A stretch of DNA of 64,000 nucleotides from Phalacrocorax aristotelis (GCF_949628215.1 NC_134278.1:107365277-107429276); one strand, 5' to 3'; shown: positions 48,523 through 60,779, counted from the first letter of the stretch. The notes: generated by a model from the letters alone, not told the origin. Numbers and translations: made by a program.

Positions 48523-51500
48523 CTTTGTAACGTGAGATACTGGAAGATTTTGCAGCCTGGACCCCTCTTCTTGGCGTAAGCAATTTGAGGAAGAACCATT
48601 CAGGCATTGGAAGAGACCCTGAACAGCATGGTGGGAAGCAAGCCACTGCACAGTCCTTCCATCTTGAGCTCCCCTGGTTAGGATTCAGGCAAGTAAAATA
48701 TTCAAAGATCCAAATTAACAATTTCACATTAGTGAGAATAATGGGCAATTAGCACCTACAACTATTTCTGGTGGTTCCTTCCAAGCAAAGGAGAAACAGT
48801 CTCAAGGTTTCAAATGATTTGATCTGGATCTGCAACACGTCATTCTAATACCTTTAATCATTTGATCCAATTTGGAGAAATGCCTGTCAACAGATGAGTG
48901 GAAATAATCCCTCATTTTACTATTTAGTAGATTTGTGCTTTAGGCTGCCGGGCAGAATGTGAAAACTCAGAGATATTAAAAGATGTCATTGCCAGAATAA
49001 TATGGGTCCTTTGAGGCAAAAAGAAGAGGGCTCTGAGATTAAAAAAACGCTGCTGGAAAACAAAATTTACTTCCCCTATGTGATCCTGATTTATTCATAT
49101 CTACAGCCAAACCCACCTTTCTAGTCCTTATCCTTCAGCATTGACCCAAGATGACATCCTCTGGCTTATGTGTTCTGGAAGCAGATAAGCGTGTAGTTTA
49201 CAGTGATCTAAAAAACCTAAGCTTGGCATTTTCTATTTACTTCCAGGGCTTGTACCATCTCGGGGCCTCAGCGGGTGGGAAGAAGAAAGGAAAAGTTCAG
49301 GGAAACTCAATAAATAAACCCCAGCCTGAAACTAGAGTTTCTTTTTTAAAAAGCAAGCTGACATGAGCAGCTTACTGGATAATCACGGGGCCAGGGAGGG
49401 GAGCAGGGCTGCCCAAGGAGACCCAGGAGCTTACACCAGGGAGGAATTTGTCCCAGCAGCTGGGTAGGGACCCTTGGGCCGTTGTCACCAGCCAGTAGAA
49501 GGGAGGCACTCCTGGGGTCCTCAGCATCTGCCAAGGGATCTGCAGCCCAGCTCCACTTTCATGCTGTAGTGGAAAAGGAGGGATGAAACCCCTCCTTCTG
49601 CAGTGGCCTTTACTCCTTATACCATGCAGCCACTTCAGGCAAGCACAGGTGCTAGACTTTTGCTCTTTCCAGTGCTTCAGGAGTTTTACTTGTTTTAAAA
49701 TATCACCTCCTGCTCCCTCCTCACCCCACAGAGGTTCAGAGCAATTGGGGAGAGTCCTGTGCTGGCTCGTGAACTTGCTGCCACAATGCAACACAAAATT
49801 AGCCTCAGGCAACCTCAAGCAATGCAAAATTAACCTGCAGGTGTGTGAGGGCGTGGGTGTTAATGCCATAGGTGAGAAAGGAGCAGCCCCAGGAGAAAGA
49901 CCAGGAAGCCCTGCTCGGACCCAAGCCAACCTGACCTGCTACTGCCCAAGTGTTCTGGGGCATCCCCTAGTGGCTGCCAGCAGCATGGTTCACCAACCCT
50001 GGGGGAAAGGTGAAGGGACCTGCCCAGGAGGAAGGCAAGTGTGAAAAATAATAATAATGTTAAAAATGCATTGAAAAATAGCATTTTGATAGTCTGCTGC
50101 TGTGTGGTACTGCAGATGCTGCTCAGTTACCATTGGAGATCCTGGAATGCTGGAGGCCTCTTCAGTAATGACAAAGGCTATCAAGCTACTACTTTTTCCT
50201 GCAGTAAGTAAATAGAAGGTTTTTGCAACGGACCCTTCCTGGCCCATCTGGCTGCTGTCGCAGTGACCTGGAGAACAGCTGGTAATGGGGATTTTCTTAA
50301 AGCAGGCCTGTTTGTTAGCACTACTGCTTCCTTTGCAGGTGAAGGGTGAGTGTGCTGAGAGGAAAGGAGGAAGGCAATTATCCGTTGGGGCTGTCCTCTC
50401 TGCTTGCCGTGAAGTGGATGAAAAATGCTGTTTCTCAGGAGAGCCTGTTAAATATTTTTGTGCAACAAGCCGTAGCACAGAAATAACAGTTCTGGTTTTC
50501 TTGGCAAAATATCCCATAACCGTGTAGCACATGTTACTACATTTCACTGACTCCTCCAGGGCTCAGCTACGAAACATGAGATAGTTTGGAGGGTGTATTT
50601 ATCTGACAGCCTGAAATTAATTCTAGATAAATGAACTTGAATCTATATCCCTTCTTGTCAGTGATGACAGAGTGAAACTCAAAGTGAAAAAGAATTTTCT
50701 ACTGGGTCTGTGGATCATGAGGATATACAGTGAAATATGTTCTGCAGTGCAATTAATAGGACAAGAAACAGTAAACCTGCCCAGGTTTCAGCAGGTGTCA
50801 TCCTGGTGCTGCTCTGGATATAGGGAAGTTTGTACTCAGGAGCACAGATATAACAGTCAGAATACCCACTACCTTAACAGTTTAACATTCAGAAGTCTGT
50901 GATAAATCTGGTGTAACAAAACCATGTCATTGTATACACTAGGGTGTTTCCTGTTAATTCGGAAACAAGAATAGTGAAATGGAACATACAGTATAAGCCT
51001 CAGTGCTCATTGATCCCTCCAACTTTACTCTTCTTAAACAAAGGTAATAGGAAGGGTCCTGATAAATCACTCCTAAATAGTTAGTGTTCTCTGGTAGGTA
51101 ATCTGTGATTCACCAGTGCTCAGGAGGGGAGACTTGGGTACTAATTAGACCTTTAAGACTTCAGGTGGTACCTTTAGAGTCATCACAGACAGCAATCAAC
51201 ACAACCAAAATGATCCAGATTTGGAAATCTGCCCTTTATTTATGTAGTTTCACTAGTTCAGTACCGACTGAGGACCTACAGTGGCAAAAAATACCCACCG
51301 ATCAAGTTAACTTGCCATGCTTGGAAGCTTTAAAGGGGATTGGTAGCAGTAAATCATATGCTATACTCTGATCTTTCAAAAAATGAAGTTAACATTTTTA
51401 AAAGTGGAGAGTTAATGTTTCCCGCTTATCCCAGACACAGAGCTGACAAGCCTTGTGCAAGCTTCAGCACAAACTCATCAGCTAAGAGCTGTCTCAGGCA

Positions 51501-54029
51501 GAGCAGCCTGAGGAAGAGGAAGTTCATGGGGGGTCATCGAGAAGTGTTTTGGGGTGTAGACAGTTCAAAAAAGAAAACTGTTTTTGCCTGGCGTCTCATT
51601 TTCTTACAAATCGTCTTCTTGGTTGGGATTTGCCTTTAATTGGGCAGACTTACTACCATTTTCAACTTCAAAGAGAAAGTACTGAAACTGATCCATAGTA
51701 GACAAAAGCTAATTGCAGCAAGGGTGTTTGAGTTAACGGTCTCCTCAGAGGTTGCGTATTAATTCAAGTGTATAATCCATACGCCATTTTGGAGAAAAAA
51801 TACAGCAGAATAAAATATTCAAATTATTAGTGATCTGCTAGAACTCACCATGAAAGAGTTCAAATTTTGAGGAGTTAAAAATCATCATTTCTATGGATAA
51901 CAACACAATATTGATACCTTTCCAAAAAGCTATGCCTGCTAACCTAAGCATAACCCACAAACTTAGCAGTTAATGCTAGGAGGGAGAGAAAAGTTGTTCT
52001 TAAAGCAAACATTAAAAACATGGTATTTGCTATACAGTCTGCTGCCCAGTCATGGACCAACTATGATCCTTCGGTCTTTAGGAATATGAGATACAAAAGG
52101 CAAATTCCCTTTATATAGGTATATCCTATGTGCCTAAACTATGGAATTGCTCTTAGTTGGTAATAAAAATAATTTCCTGGCCCAATTTTTGCTTCATGCT
52201 GCTCTGCAACATGAAACCTATGGCTTTCTTGGGTTCTTTTAGTCTTTTCTTCCCTTAGAAGTGGTTACGTTTCATTGCAAGGATGAAGACGCCTGGTTTT
52301 ACCTATGATAGGAAGGTATTGTGTAGAGATAAGAGCTTTGTTTATGCACTGTAGTTTATGGTTTGGCTTGCATTTGTAACTGTGTGGTGTACAGGGACAC
52401 TCCTGAGGAACAATGGGATAAAATGGCTGCACAGCATCGTATGATTAACAGGTGGAGAAAAGTCTGGTTTATTACCTTTTTTTTCCCCTCCTATGCGTAC
52501 AAGTAACTTGGTAGGCTGCTATTGCCACGGCATGTGAGGTGCCTGCAGGTCCTGAGGCTGGATACAGATGCAAGTTGCTAAATTCACTGCTGGGGCTGTT
52601 GTCTGCCCTCAGAAGGGTGATCAGATCCACTGGGCCCCATGGATCCTAAACTACAACAGGGTGTACTGTGGAGGTTTCAGTGTGGTTTTGCCACAATGGC
52701 AGTTGCCAGTGTTTCAGCCATCCTTATCCATAGTGTGGGTAATATGTTCAGAAAACAAGGTTTTTTTTCTTTGACCCCCAAGATGCTTATTATGAGTATT
52801 TATTTGTATTACTTTGCCTAGGGTGTAGTGTTCACCACTGAAAGAATGAGAGTTATAAATCAATGTTTGTACTTGCAGAAACAGGAAAGAAATATGTTGG
52901 GAATTGAAAGAGGCTTACAAAAGGCTCACAATAGTCATTACTGCTGATAAACATCTCAGTACAACAGATGGATCCTCAAGTAAGTCAGATAAATCAGATC
53001 ACAATGTGAATGGAAAGGCTGAAATTCTGCAAGTTGCACATACTTTATTTTTTCTTGCTATTCATATCTTTCCTTGTATGTGAAGAAATTGGCTTTTTAG
53101 TACAATACTGGCTATAAGCTCTTTTGTGGAGGTCTGATGGTCGTAACAGGAAAGCTGCATAGAAAAAAGGGCTACAGTCAGTGAGGAGAGCCTGACCGAA
53201 AGTAGGAGGTTAGAGGGCAGAGCTGAGCAGCAAAAGAACGATGCATAAAGGAGATAATGAAATGTACTTGTCCGCATAAAGTTCTCAAATCCAAGTCTAC
53301 CCTCAGATCCCACTTTTATATGCTGGGAGAAATCTGTTTGGAAAGACAGAAGTAGGATCTATATGAAGGGTGAGTAGGGGAGAAAGGATTGTACGTATTC
53401 ACAAAACCTCCTTCCACTAAAGAATTTCTAAGCATTCTGTAACATCTGAAGCAATTCCCAGATAAGCTGCTGAGATTTGATCCTTGCCTACATACAGCTA
53501 TTGCTTAAACAGAAATTTAAAAAACCCAACCAAAAAAATCCCAAGCCCTCAAAAATATAATGTATAAAAGTGTGTAAGAAATTGTCTTATGCACACATTC
53601 CTTACCTTTTTTTTCACACAACAATTTTGCTAGAGCCCACACCAGAATCTATAAAAATGAAACTGGGCTGGATAAAGAAAGCGTGCAAATAATGTCATTT
53701 TAATTCCTGGTCTTTAGAGAAGCAGGTGCAGACAAAGGGAAATGTTTGGACTCCAGTGGGAACTGAAGGGGTCGGCCCACCTAGGGACAGACCTCCAGGT
53801 GAGAAGGTGGCCTCACTGGAAGTAGCAGCAAAGCTCTCAGCTGCTTCTCTGGAGGCAAGCTTTGGTCTGTCCTACCTCTCACAGCCTCAGCAATTGCTAA
53901 CACACAAAGCTCTGTGCGATGCTGAAGAACAGTCTCAATTTTCTTCTATGGGTTTGTTGTGTATTTTTGCATAGAACTGATTTAGTACATTCACAGACAC
54001 ACATGAGCCTTAAAAAGTTGAGTAACAGC

Positions 54030-54260
54030 GCTGTGGTGAAGTAAGGATGTTTCACTGGCTTTAAACGTTTCAGTAAGGCTGTCAGCTGGAGGAGGGCTGT
54101 CCAACCAGGCTGTCTTTCAAAAAAATGTTTAAACCAGGAGTTTGCTCTCATGACTTCCTGTGGAAAATGGTTCCACAACTCGATACCCTGCACTGTTTTT
54201 CTAAACTTTCTGCCAGTTAGCCCTCTGTTCAGGGCCAATTTGCACCTCATTTATGGTGCT
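54030..54260 (-). mobile_element. Possible old, degraded CR1-like LINE tail
   Basis: The minus strand encodes KLALNRGLTGRKFRKTV followed by IELWNHFPQEVMRANSWFKH. The spacing of KF, W, P-EV and the FK-like end resembles the CR1 ORF2 terminus (KFF..RV..HWN.LPREV....LE.FK). Nucleotide similarity to young CR1 is weak, and the terminal repeat is not visible. It could be an ancient CR1/L3 relative or chance. Confidence 0.35.
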
Positions 54261-55136
54261 GATGTTTCTGTTGTCCTCATAATATCTTTACAGCCATGTC
54301 TCTGACAAGCATTTGTTTTTCAGCCCCGTCCGATGCCTAGCACAATTAATTTCTTTAGTGTATGTGTGTTTTAAAGAAGTTCCTTGGTTCTTCTGGTGGC
54401 CATGAGATGCAAAATAGCTAAAGTTCTTCAGGAGACTTTGTTTGCTTCAGTCTTTCATTATGCAGGTTACGTGAATCTAGCCACCATGTGGGTCACATCG
54501 ACAAACTGCTACAGATGGAGGCAAAACGGTGCTGGTGGTGCTCTTAACTCGTTGGGGAATTACTGTCCCTGAACATGCTTGTTCAATGGGCTGCTTTGAA
54601 TAGTTTTCTCCCTTGCATCATGTTTTTAGTCCTCCATCTTGCTACTAGACAAGGTAGCTTGAAACAAGCTTGTTTTCACAGTAGTTCTGGTTGCTTCTGC
54701 CCTCCCTGTAGCATGACTGTGAGCCTGATGTTACGCACTCAGCCATGAAACCTTGCTCAGCTTGCACAGAGCCTCCTGAACAAAGTACCTTTTCCCCTGT
54801 GTGTCTCCAGGGAAGGGGATTTTTTGCAGGTTCTCCCTGGCAGGTTAGACACAAAGCAATCCTGGCTCCTGGCCTAGAAGAGGTTGCCGGGTATTTTCTT
54901 CGTGTCAGCTTGCTTATTGCTCCAAGGGAAGGAACTGAGCATGTGCCGCCCTCCTTTCTCCAAGCTGCGATTAGCAGAGAGACAAAGCGGCTCTGACCAG
55001 GCTGGCATTGCAAGTCTCCTTGACCCAGAACAGAGAGAGCCTGACACATCTCCTCAAACCAGCAGCTGCATGAACTCTGCCCAACCTTCCCTCTGAGAAT
55101 TTCTCAGTCGCAGGCTTCAGGAGGGGAATTCAGGAG

Positions 55137-55710
55137 TGTCATGGTTTTAGCTGGGATAGAGTTAATTTTCTTCACTCTAGCTGGTATAGTGCTGTGCTTT
55201 GGACTTAGGATGAAAAAAATGTTGAGATAACACACCGATGTTTGGGCTGTTGCTGGGTAGCGCTTGTACTAGTCAAGGACATGTCTAGCTTCCCATGCTC
55301 TGCTGGGTGCACAAGAAGCCGGGAGGGGAGGGGGCACAGCTAAGAGAGCGGATTCAAACTGACCAAAGCGATATTCCACGTCATGAAACAGCATGCCCAG
55401 TATGTTACCTAGGAGGGGCTGCCAGGGGAGGGAGGCAGCAATCATGGCTCAGGGACAGGCAGCGTCGGTCAGCGGGTGGTGAGCGGTTGTATCGTTTGTG
55501 TTTCTGTGGGTTTTTTCCTTTTTTTTTCTTTCCCTTCCTTTTCCATTTTATTATATTAACATTATTGTAATTATTATTATAATTATTATTTTATTGTAAT
55601 TATTAAACTGTGCTTATCTCAACCCACAAGTTCTTTTGCTCTTCCGATTCTCTTCCCCATTCTGCAGGGGTGCGTGGTGTTTTGTTGCCAGCTGAGGCTG
55701 AACCACAACA
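55137..55710 (+). mobile_element. Solo LTR of the same avian endogenous retrovirus family
   Basis: It starts TGTCATGGTTTTAGCTGGGA and ends GAGGCTGAACCACAACA, flanked on both sides by AGGAG (55132-55136 and 55711-55715), a perfect 5-bp target duplication. Length, 574 bp, is almost that of the 577-bp copy in UBR2. No coding region lies between LTRs, so this is the product of LTR-LTR recombination. An A/T-rich repeat at about 55541-55606 lies in its 3' half. The perfect duplication suggests it is younger than the UBR2 copy. It most resembles ERVL/ERVK-type LTRs that I recall from neoavian genomes. Confidence 0.92.
55541..55606 (+). repeat. A/T-rich (ATT)n-like repeat inside the 55.1 kb LTR
   Basis: Imperfect ATT/TAAT units interrupt the LTR between its T-rich tract and the AAACTGTGCTTATCTCAACC block. 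The sister copy at 14.98 kb lacks this expansion at the equivalent place. Confidence 0.7.
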
Positions 55711-56431
55711 AGGAGCCCGGCCACTTGCCGCTGGCACCTCAGGGTATGTCACGACACACCCCTTACTCTCCTTCAGTGTGATGTACAAGATCCTCCATTG
55801 GCAAGTCATCTAGAGACAAGATAGTGCAAAATTCCTCACTTGCTGAAACCAGACCCTCTCAGCGAACCTATTTCATCCCTTCTGTACTTATGTTTTTGAC
55901 CTCTTGAACAAACGGCTTAAGTCTTACCTGCAGACAGGAGGCAATTTTTTCTGATGCCTTGACAGTTGAGGCAAAAGGTGAAGAAATATGATGAAGCTAA
56001 AATACTGTGGATGAGACTTTTAGTCTTTCTGTGTTTAGTATTTACTCTGTGAGTAGTTCCAGTGAAATATTCTAGACAACTCTGTAGTCTAGACCTGCAA
56101 AAGTATCCCCAACACCTTATTTCAAACCACTGAGTATGTGTCAACAAGAATTTTTTTCCATCTAAGAAAATAGATGCTAAATGCTAAGAAATTAGTTTAA
56201 GGAATAGCTGAGAAATTTAAAATAGATTATATAACTATCTTGTAAAACATTTATGTATATATACACACACATATACTTATTCCTAACATGCTTTTAAATA
56301 CTTTCATAAAAATTTAATTAGTATAGAGTTCTCAATAGATCCAAGTTATCATTTTCCACTAGATTTGACTGGAAAATGGATTCTCAAATGAGTAACTGTA
56401 CTTTTGGGATATCAGCTAATGTTCTCTCACT

Positions 56432-56705
56432 CACAGAATCACAGAATACCAGGTTGGAAGGGACCTCAGGGATCATCTAGTCCAACCTTTCTAGGAAGAG
56501 CAGAGTCTAAACAAGATGGCCCAGCACCCTGTCCAGACGACTCTTGAAGGTGTCCAACGTGGCTGAGTCAACCACTTCCCTGGGGAGATTATTCCAATGG
56601 TTGACTGTCCTCACTGTGAAAAATTTTCCTCTTGTGTCCAATCGGAATCTCCCCAAGAGCAACTTGTGTCCATTCCCCGTTGTCCTCTCCATCTCACATG
56701 ACATT
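56432..56705 (-). mobile_element. CR1 LINE, short 3' end, between PRPH2 and TBCC
   Basis: The plus strand begins CACAGAATCACAGAATACCA, then AGGTTGGAAGGGACCTCAGG and GATCATCTAGTCCAACC, the standard antisense CR1 terminus. The minus strand gives the ORF2 tail RFRLDTRGKFFTVRTVNHWN and NLPREVVDSATLDTFKSRLD. It is about 0.27 kb and 5'-truncated. Confidence 0.93.
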
Positions 56706-58468
56706 TTACTCTTTTCCTACCTAAAAGGGCTTGCGGAATGCTGGGGGTTATCGCACACATGGGCAACACAGGCTGTCTGCACTGGTGGTGCCAGGAGGAA
56801 TTGTTTCTTTTGGGAGACACGGATGATGGCCTGCTCATGCCTATATTCATGGTGACTTCTTTTTCCATATGTATTTTTAATTTAAAAAAAAAAATTATGG
56901 TGTTGTTAAAATAACTAATTAGATAGAAATGCTCAGGTATTTCTCTTTCTTCCAGACCAGAAAAAGTTGCAATTTCGATACTGATCGAGCCTATGAATAC
57001 GCTAGCAAACCTTCTCTAGTGTGTAACTTGTGTTCACACTCTACGTTACTATTAACATAATATACTTCTCCTTCAAAATAGTTTTAAGGTTCTCCTAGGA
57101 AAGTAACATTTTAAAATGTGCATGGAAACGTGTGCAACTGTGTGTGTGTATATATGAAGGCACATATTTAGAACTATAAATCACAAGTTTGCCTGACCAA
57201 ACTTTCAGACTTGTTCTCAGATTGAATTTGTTTGTCTCGTTATGCTTAGACCAAGATCCTGTTACCTATTTTGTATTACAAAGGTAATGATAAATCTTAA
57301 GGAAAAGTAATTGTCTAGAACACCTTTATTGGTCTCCTCTAAAGCTGTGTTCCTGAAGAGTATTACCTAATAATTCTGGTTTGATAAAAATTAAATATTT
57401 GGGGGTGGGGGCAGGGAGAAAACACTGGTAACTGGGATGCCAATAACCAACCCCTGAAAAATACCACTAAGGAAGCATTTTCAGACTGAAAATGAAGTCT
57501 AAATAGCCTTGTTTTGACTCATGCTCTGTTTATTCAGGCAATACTGCGTGCTATGGACAAACAGATAACACAGGAATGGGCTTCCATGCTGGTTTGAAGT
57601 ATGTTGAGAAGCACGCATCTCTGACAACCGCTAAAGCCTAGCAGTAGTACCTCCGTTTCTAGATTTGCCAGTGTCCATCAACATAGTAAGTAAACTTAAA
57701 TGTTTATAGCTTTTGGCTAGCAGAACAAAGGCATTTCTCTAGTTTTCTACACGCTGAACAGTTTGCAGTCCCAGGACTAGAGGATGCTAAGGGGACTGAT
57801 TTATCACTACCAGCATATGCAGGGAAGGAAGGTTAACTACAAAATCAGATTCCTTACTGAGATGGATCTGTTATCCAAGAGCCTCACCTGATCACATCCA
57901 TTTAAGAACAGATATCAAAAAATAGGTGTATTAAAGCAAGACTAAGGGTGTTCTCTTTAAATCATTATATGATGCTGTCAGTGCAAAGAAGACTCATGAG
58001 TAAACGGACAACTGAAACAATTCAAAACAAATATATTTGAAATGCAAAATCCAATTCAGTGAAAAAGTATATATTAACATAAGTGAACAAAACTGAAGGT
58101 TATGAAGAATATATAAAAAGTATCTTTTTTGCCTCCCCTTTTGAATTAAATACTCTGAAAACAAATTAGATAGTTTCTCTGCTCAAAACCAGTCAACTAC
58201 TCAAGTGAAGTTTCAAGTACTTCTCAGAGTAATTACATAGTTTTTGCTGGTTCAGCAAGTATTAATTTTCTGTTAGAGGCACATATGTGATGGTTGGGCA
58301 GCATAAGTATTTTGTTTTTAAAATACAACTCTAAGATGAAACAATGATTTCTGGTAAAGTGCCACAGATCGAGCACTTTTGGAAACCTAGAACTACTACA
58401 TATGGATAGCGGTCACTTCAGCACCACTAACAAGGCACTATAAAACCACTATTTCATAACGTTGCTAC

Positions 58469-59485
58469 TTTATTTATTTAGCAGGAGTGAAGAAATGGGA
58501 CCTAAGTTACTGTGCACTTTATGCATGATAACATGCAATTCTGGAACACAGCACTTCATCTTCCCATCTGACTTCCTCTGTCAGCACTGCACTGACAGCA
58601 GTGCTGTAAATTCAGATCGCAGTACTGCAAAGTCTGGTAAACAGATGAAACAACTAGCAAGACATACCTAAACATCTCTTCCCTGAAGTTTCAGACTGCA
58701 ATTGAGCATTTTACCTAGCGTCTTTAAGGTTAGTCAGCACATACTGTATGCCCCCAAAAGTACAAAGTGCTAATTTTATTAACTCAAGTTAAAAGCGTTT
58801 ACAGAAGGAGCATTCTTTCACATAATATTTTCAGACTATGAACATTTAGTATTTATACAGCCTCTATAGGTTTGTTAATTTCAATCATTAATATACTACA
58901 AGAGCATTAAATGTTCATTAATTTCCTTTAGACTCATCTCACTTGAAATAAAGCCTAAATAAAGACGACTTACAGATTTCATTGTTCCCCAATACCTCAC
59001 AAAAGTCCTTTCCCATACGGCACATAAGACCTTGTGTACTGTTAATCTGGAACTTGAGAACCACAAAAATATGAGAAACTTGCTCTTTGCTTTTTCCATT
59101 CCAGGACAGCTTGCACTACTTGCTGCTAATTCAGATTCTGCCTGTGTGAGCAAAGGTAGTACAACAGCTCTACTAGAGGCTCACCAGTGTTTGCGTATTG
59201 GCACCCCTTGCCCCACCTTCATCAGAGAAAACTCAGCAATGAGGTACTGCAGTAGTTGACAAATTGCACAGTAATACATAAAGATTATAGCAGCGACCTG
59301 TGTAAGAACAGTAAACTATATTTGACTGGTATTCTTCAATTTAAAAAATCCAGTCACACATTGAAATTCACAATTTAAGTACCAAATGGAATAATTTAAT
59401 GGCATATCCGGGATGAAGTCCTAGAGTTTATGAATCAATGCGTTTACACCAGGATTTCTTGCTCAGCACCGAGCTGCCTCTGCAG
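58469..59485 (-). other. TBCC: TBCC 3' UTR, extent uncertain
   Basis: AT-rich sequence after the TBCC stop. Minus-strand polyadenylation candidates are ATTAAA at 59395-59400 and AATAAA at 58775-58780 and 58469-58474. I cannot tell which is used. No other gene was recognised here. Confidence 0.45.
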
Positions 59486-60511
59486 TCAGTCCCAGCAGCT
59501 GATTCTTTCCTGCTCAGAGATCAGCCTCCAGTTGGGTGAAGGTTTGTCTGTGGCCAGCCAGTCAAAGTCATCCACGAGGTTCCAGTTGTTTCTGTTTCTG
59601 TCTAGCCCAGAAGACTCGAAATCCCTCTCGATACCGGGGTAGCTCCAGGTGTAGGGGGCGAAGGAGACATCAATGCAGCCCTCGATGACGGCCCGGCTGG
59701 TGACCTGCACGTAGAACCGGCAGTCGCGGGTGCGGTGGGTGCGGAGCTGCTGGCAGGCCAGCACCAGGAGACAGTCGCTGCATCCATCCACCAGCACGGA
59801 GGTGGAGACGGGCCCGCAGAGCACGGTGCAGCCCCGGCAGTCCCGCACCCGCAGCGTGTTGGCGTTGCCGCGGAGCCGCACCCGGCAGCCGCGCAGCTGG
59901 GAGAGCACCACGTCGCGCTGCAGCAGCTCCGCGGGACCGAGCTCCAGATCCTCCTCCTCGGCGCCGCTGAAGCCGCACAGTGGCGGCCCGACTGCCTCCC
60001 CTTCGGCGGGGCCGGGACCGGGGCCAGGGGCGGCGGGCCGGGCGGGCTCCGCGGGGCGCGGGTCGCTGCCCGCAGCCGCTTCTTTCTTCAGGGCCCGGAA
60101 GGCGAATTTCTTCTTGGGCTGCAGCTCCCGGCGCCGGGCCGCCAGCTCGCCCTGGAGCCGCGCCACGGCCTCCTGGCCCTGCCGCACCTCGTACGGCGGC
60201 AGGAACCGCACGCTCTCGGTCAGCAGCCGCTGCAGCCCCTGCAGGCGGGCGGCCGCCTCCTCCGGCGGCCCCGCCGCCAGCAGCGCCTCCACAGCCTCCC
60301 GCTCCCGGGCGAGGGCGGCAACGACGAACTCGCTCTGTTCCTCTTTCACCACCTGCGCCTCCTTCTTCTGCCGCTGCCGCTCCACACCCTGCTGCCTCTC
60401 CGCTTCCCGCCGCTGCAGCCGCTCCGGCAGCACCACGGCGGCGGCCGCCATCTCAGGCCCGAGGGGAGCCGCCAAGGTGGCGCGCGCCTCCGCCTCGCCC
60501 GCTGCCTCCAT
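59486..60511 (-). CDS. TBCC: TBCC, tubulin-binding cofactor C (intronless, complete)
   Basis: TBCC acts in the cytosol in the last step of tubulin folding: it joins the cofactor D/E/tubulin complex and triggers GTP hydrolysis by beta-tubulin, releasing native dimers. This single-exon frame gives 341 residues; human TBCC has 346. In order: a charged coiled-coil/spectrin-like N-domain (about 25-135, with RLQGLQRLLTES and FLPPYEVRQGQEA), a Pro/Ala-rich linker (about 150-178), and the C-CAP/beta-helix domain (about 185-325) with LCGPVSTSVLVDGCSDC, QQLRTHRTRD, FAPYTWSYPGI and ESSGLDRNRNNWN. R257 in QQLRTH fits the arginine finger (R262 in human). The first Met is preferred over M21 because length and the arginine offset agree with human, and its context is CAAGATGG. 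The coding DNA is very GC-rich. It is head-to-head with the presumed BICRAL promoter. Confidence 0.97.
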   Translation of the reverse strand: MEAAGEAEARATLAAPLGPEMAAAAVVLPERLQRREAERQQGVERQRQKKEAQVVKEEQSEFVVAALAREREAVEALLAAGPPEEAAARLQGLQRLLTESVRFLPPYEVRQGQEAVARLQGELAARRRELQPKKKFAFRALKKEAAAGSDPRPAEPARPAAPGPGPGPAEGEAVGPPLCGFSGAEEEDLELGPAELLQRDVVLSQLRGCRVRLRGNANTLRVRDCRGCTVLCGPVSTSVLVDGCSDCLLVLACQQLRTHRTRDCRFYVQVTSRAVIEGCIDVSFAPYTWSYPGIERDFESSGLDRNRNNWNLVDDFDWLATDKPSPNWRLISEQERISCWD

Positions 60512-60554
60512 CTTGCCTCCTCACCTAATCCTCCGGTCACTAAGCAGCTCGCCG

Positions 60555-60559
60555 ATTGG
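60555..60559 (-). promoter_or_regulatory. TBCC: CCAAT box, proximal, TBCC promoter
   Basis: The plus strand reads GCCGATTGGCTA, so the minus strand reads TAGCCAATCGGC, a good NF-Y core with flanks, 44 nt before the TBCC start codon. Confidence 0.65.
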
Positions 60560-60592
60560 CTACCGGCATACCCGGTTACGTCGCCGCCGCCG

Positions 60593-60597
60593 ATTGG
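60593..60597 (-). promoter_or_regulatory. TBCC: CCAAT box, distal, TBCC promoter
   Basis: The plus strand reads CCGATTGGCGG, giving CCGCCAATCGG on the minus strand. It lies 38 bp from the proximal box in the same orientation, typical NF-Y tandem spacing for TATA-less promoters. Confidence 0.65.
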
Positions 60598-60771
60598 CGG
60601 GCTGGGTGGGGTGGACACACACACACACTCTCCCGGCGGGAAGGGAGGAGGGCCAGAGGGAGGGGTCTCCTGTGGTTTTAAAGGGGCCGGCGCCTCTCTG
60701 CGGGATGGGGTGAGTCCTGACGGCAGGTGCCGCGGTCCGCGTTATCCCGCTTCCCAAATTAGCAGTCGGGC

Positions 60772-60779
60772 TATAAATA
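60772..60779 (+). promoter_or_regulatory. TATA-like box (TATAAATA) of the rightward transcript
   Basis: TATAAATA sits in an otherwise GC-rich block, followed about 25-32 nt later by a pyrimidine-rich CCTTCGCCTTCTTATC that could hold the start. It would serve the presumed BICRAL promoter. The motif is near-symmetric, so strand is not certain. Confidence 0.45.

Larger units (their letters stand above)
48523..58468. other. PRPH2-TBCC interval, including PRPH2 5' UTR and promoter
   Basis: The first few hundred bases right of 48522 must hold the PRPH2 5' UTR and promoter, but I could not place a TATA box or start site. The remainder holds the 55.1 kb LTR, the 56.4 kb CR1 and the possible old LINE at 54.1 kb. 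A GC-richer patch at 49.37-50.04 kb has open frames on both strands without family motifs. Confidence 0.6.

Noticed and set aside
48523-48651. In-frame upstream extension of PRPH2 by 43 codons
   Set aside because: The conserved N-terminus [10 protein letters not shown] begins at 48522 in a good start context; the upstream residues match nothing in PRPH2 and are best read as 5' UTR.
48523-48900. Photoreceptor CRX-type sites upstream of PRPH2
   Set aside because: Only scattered TAATC-like strings were seen, at a frequency expected by chance in AT-rich DNA; no cluster could be defended.
49372-50044. Open frames of 185 and 153 codons on opposite strands
   Set aside because: They overlap each other, show no domain or splice context, and fall in a GC-richer patch. 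No known gene lies here in the syntenic order. I could not rule out a lineage-specific transcript.
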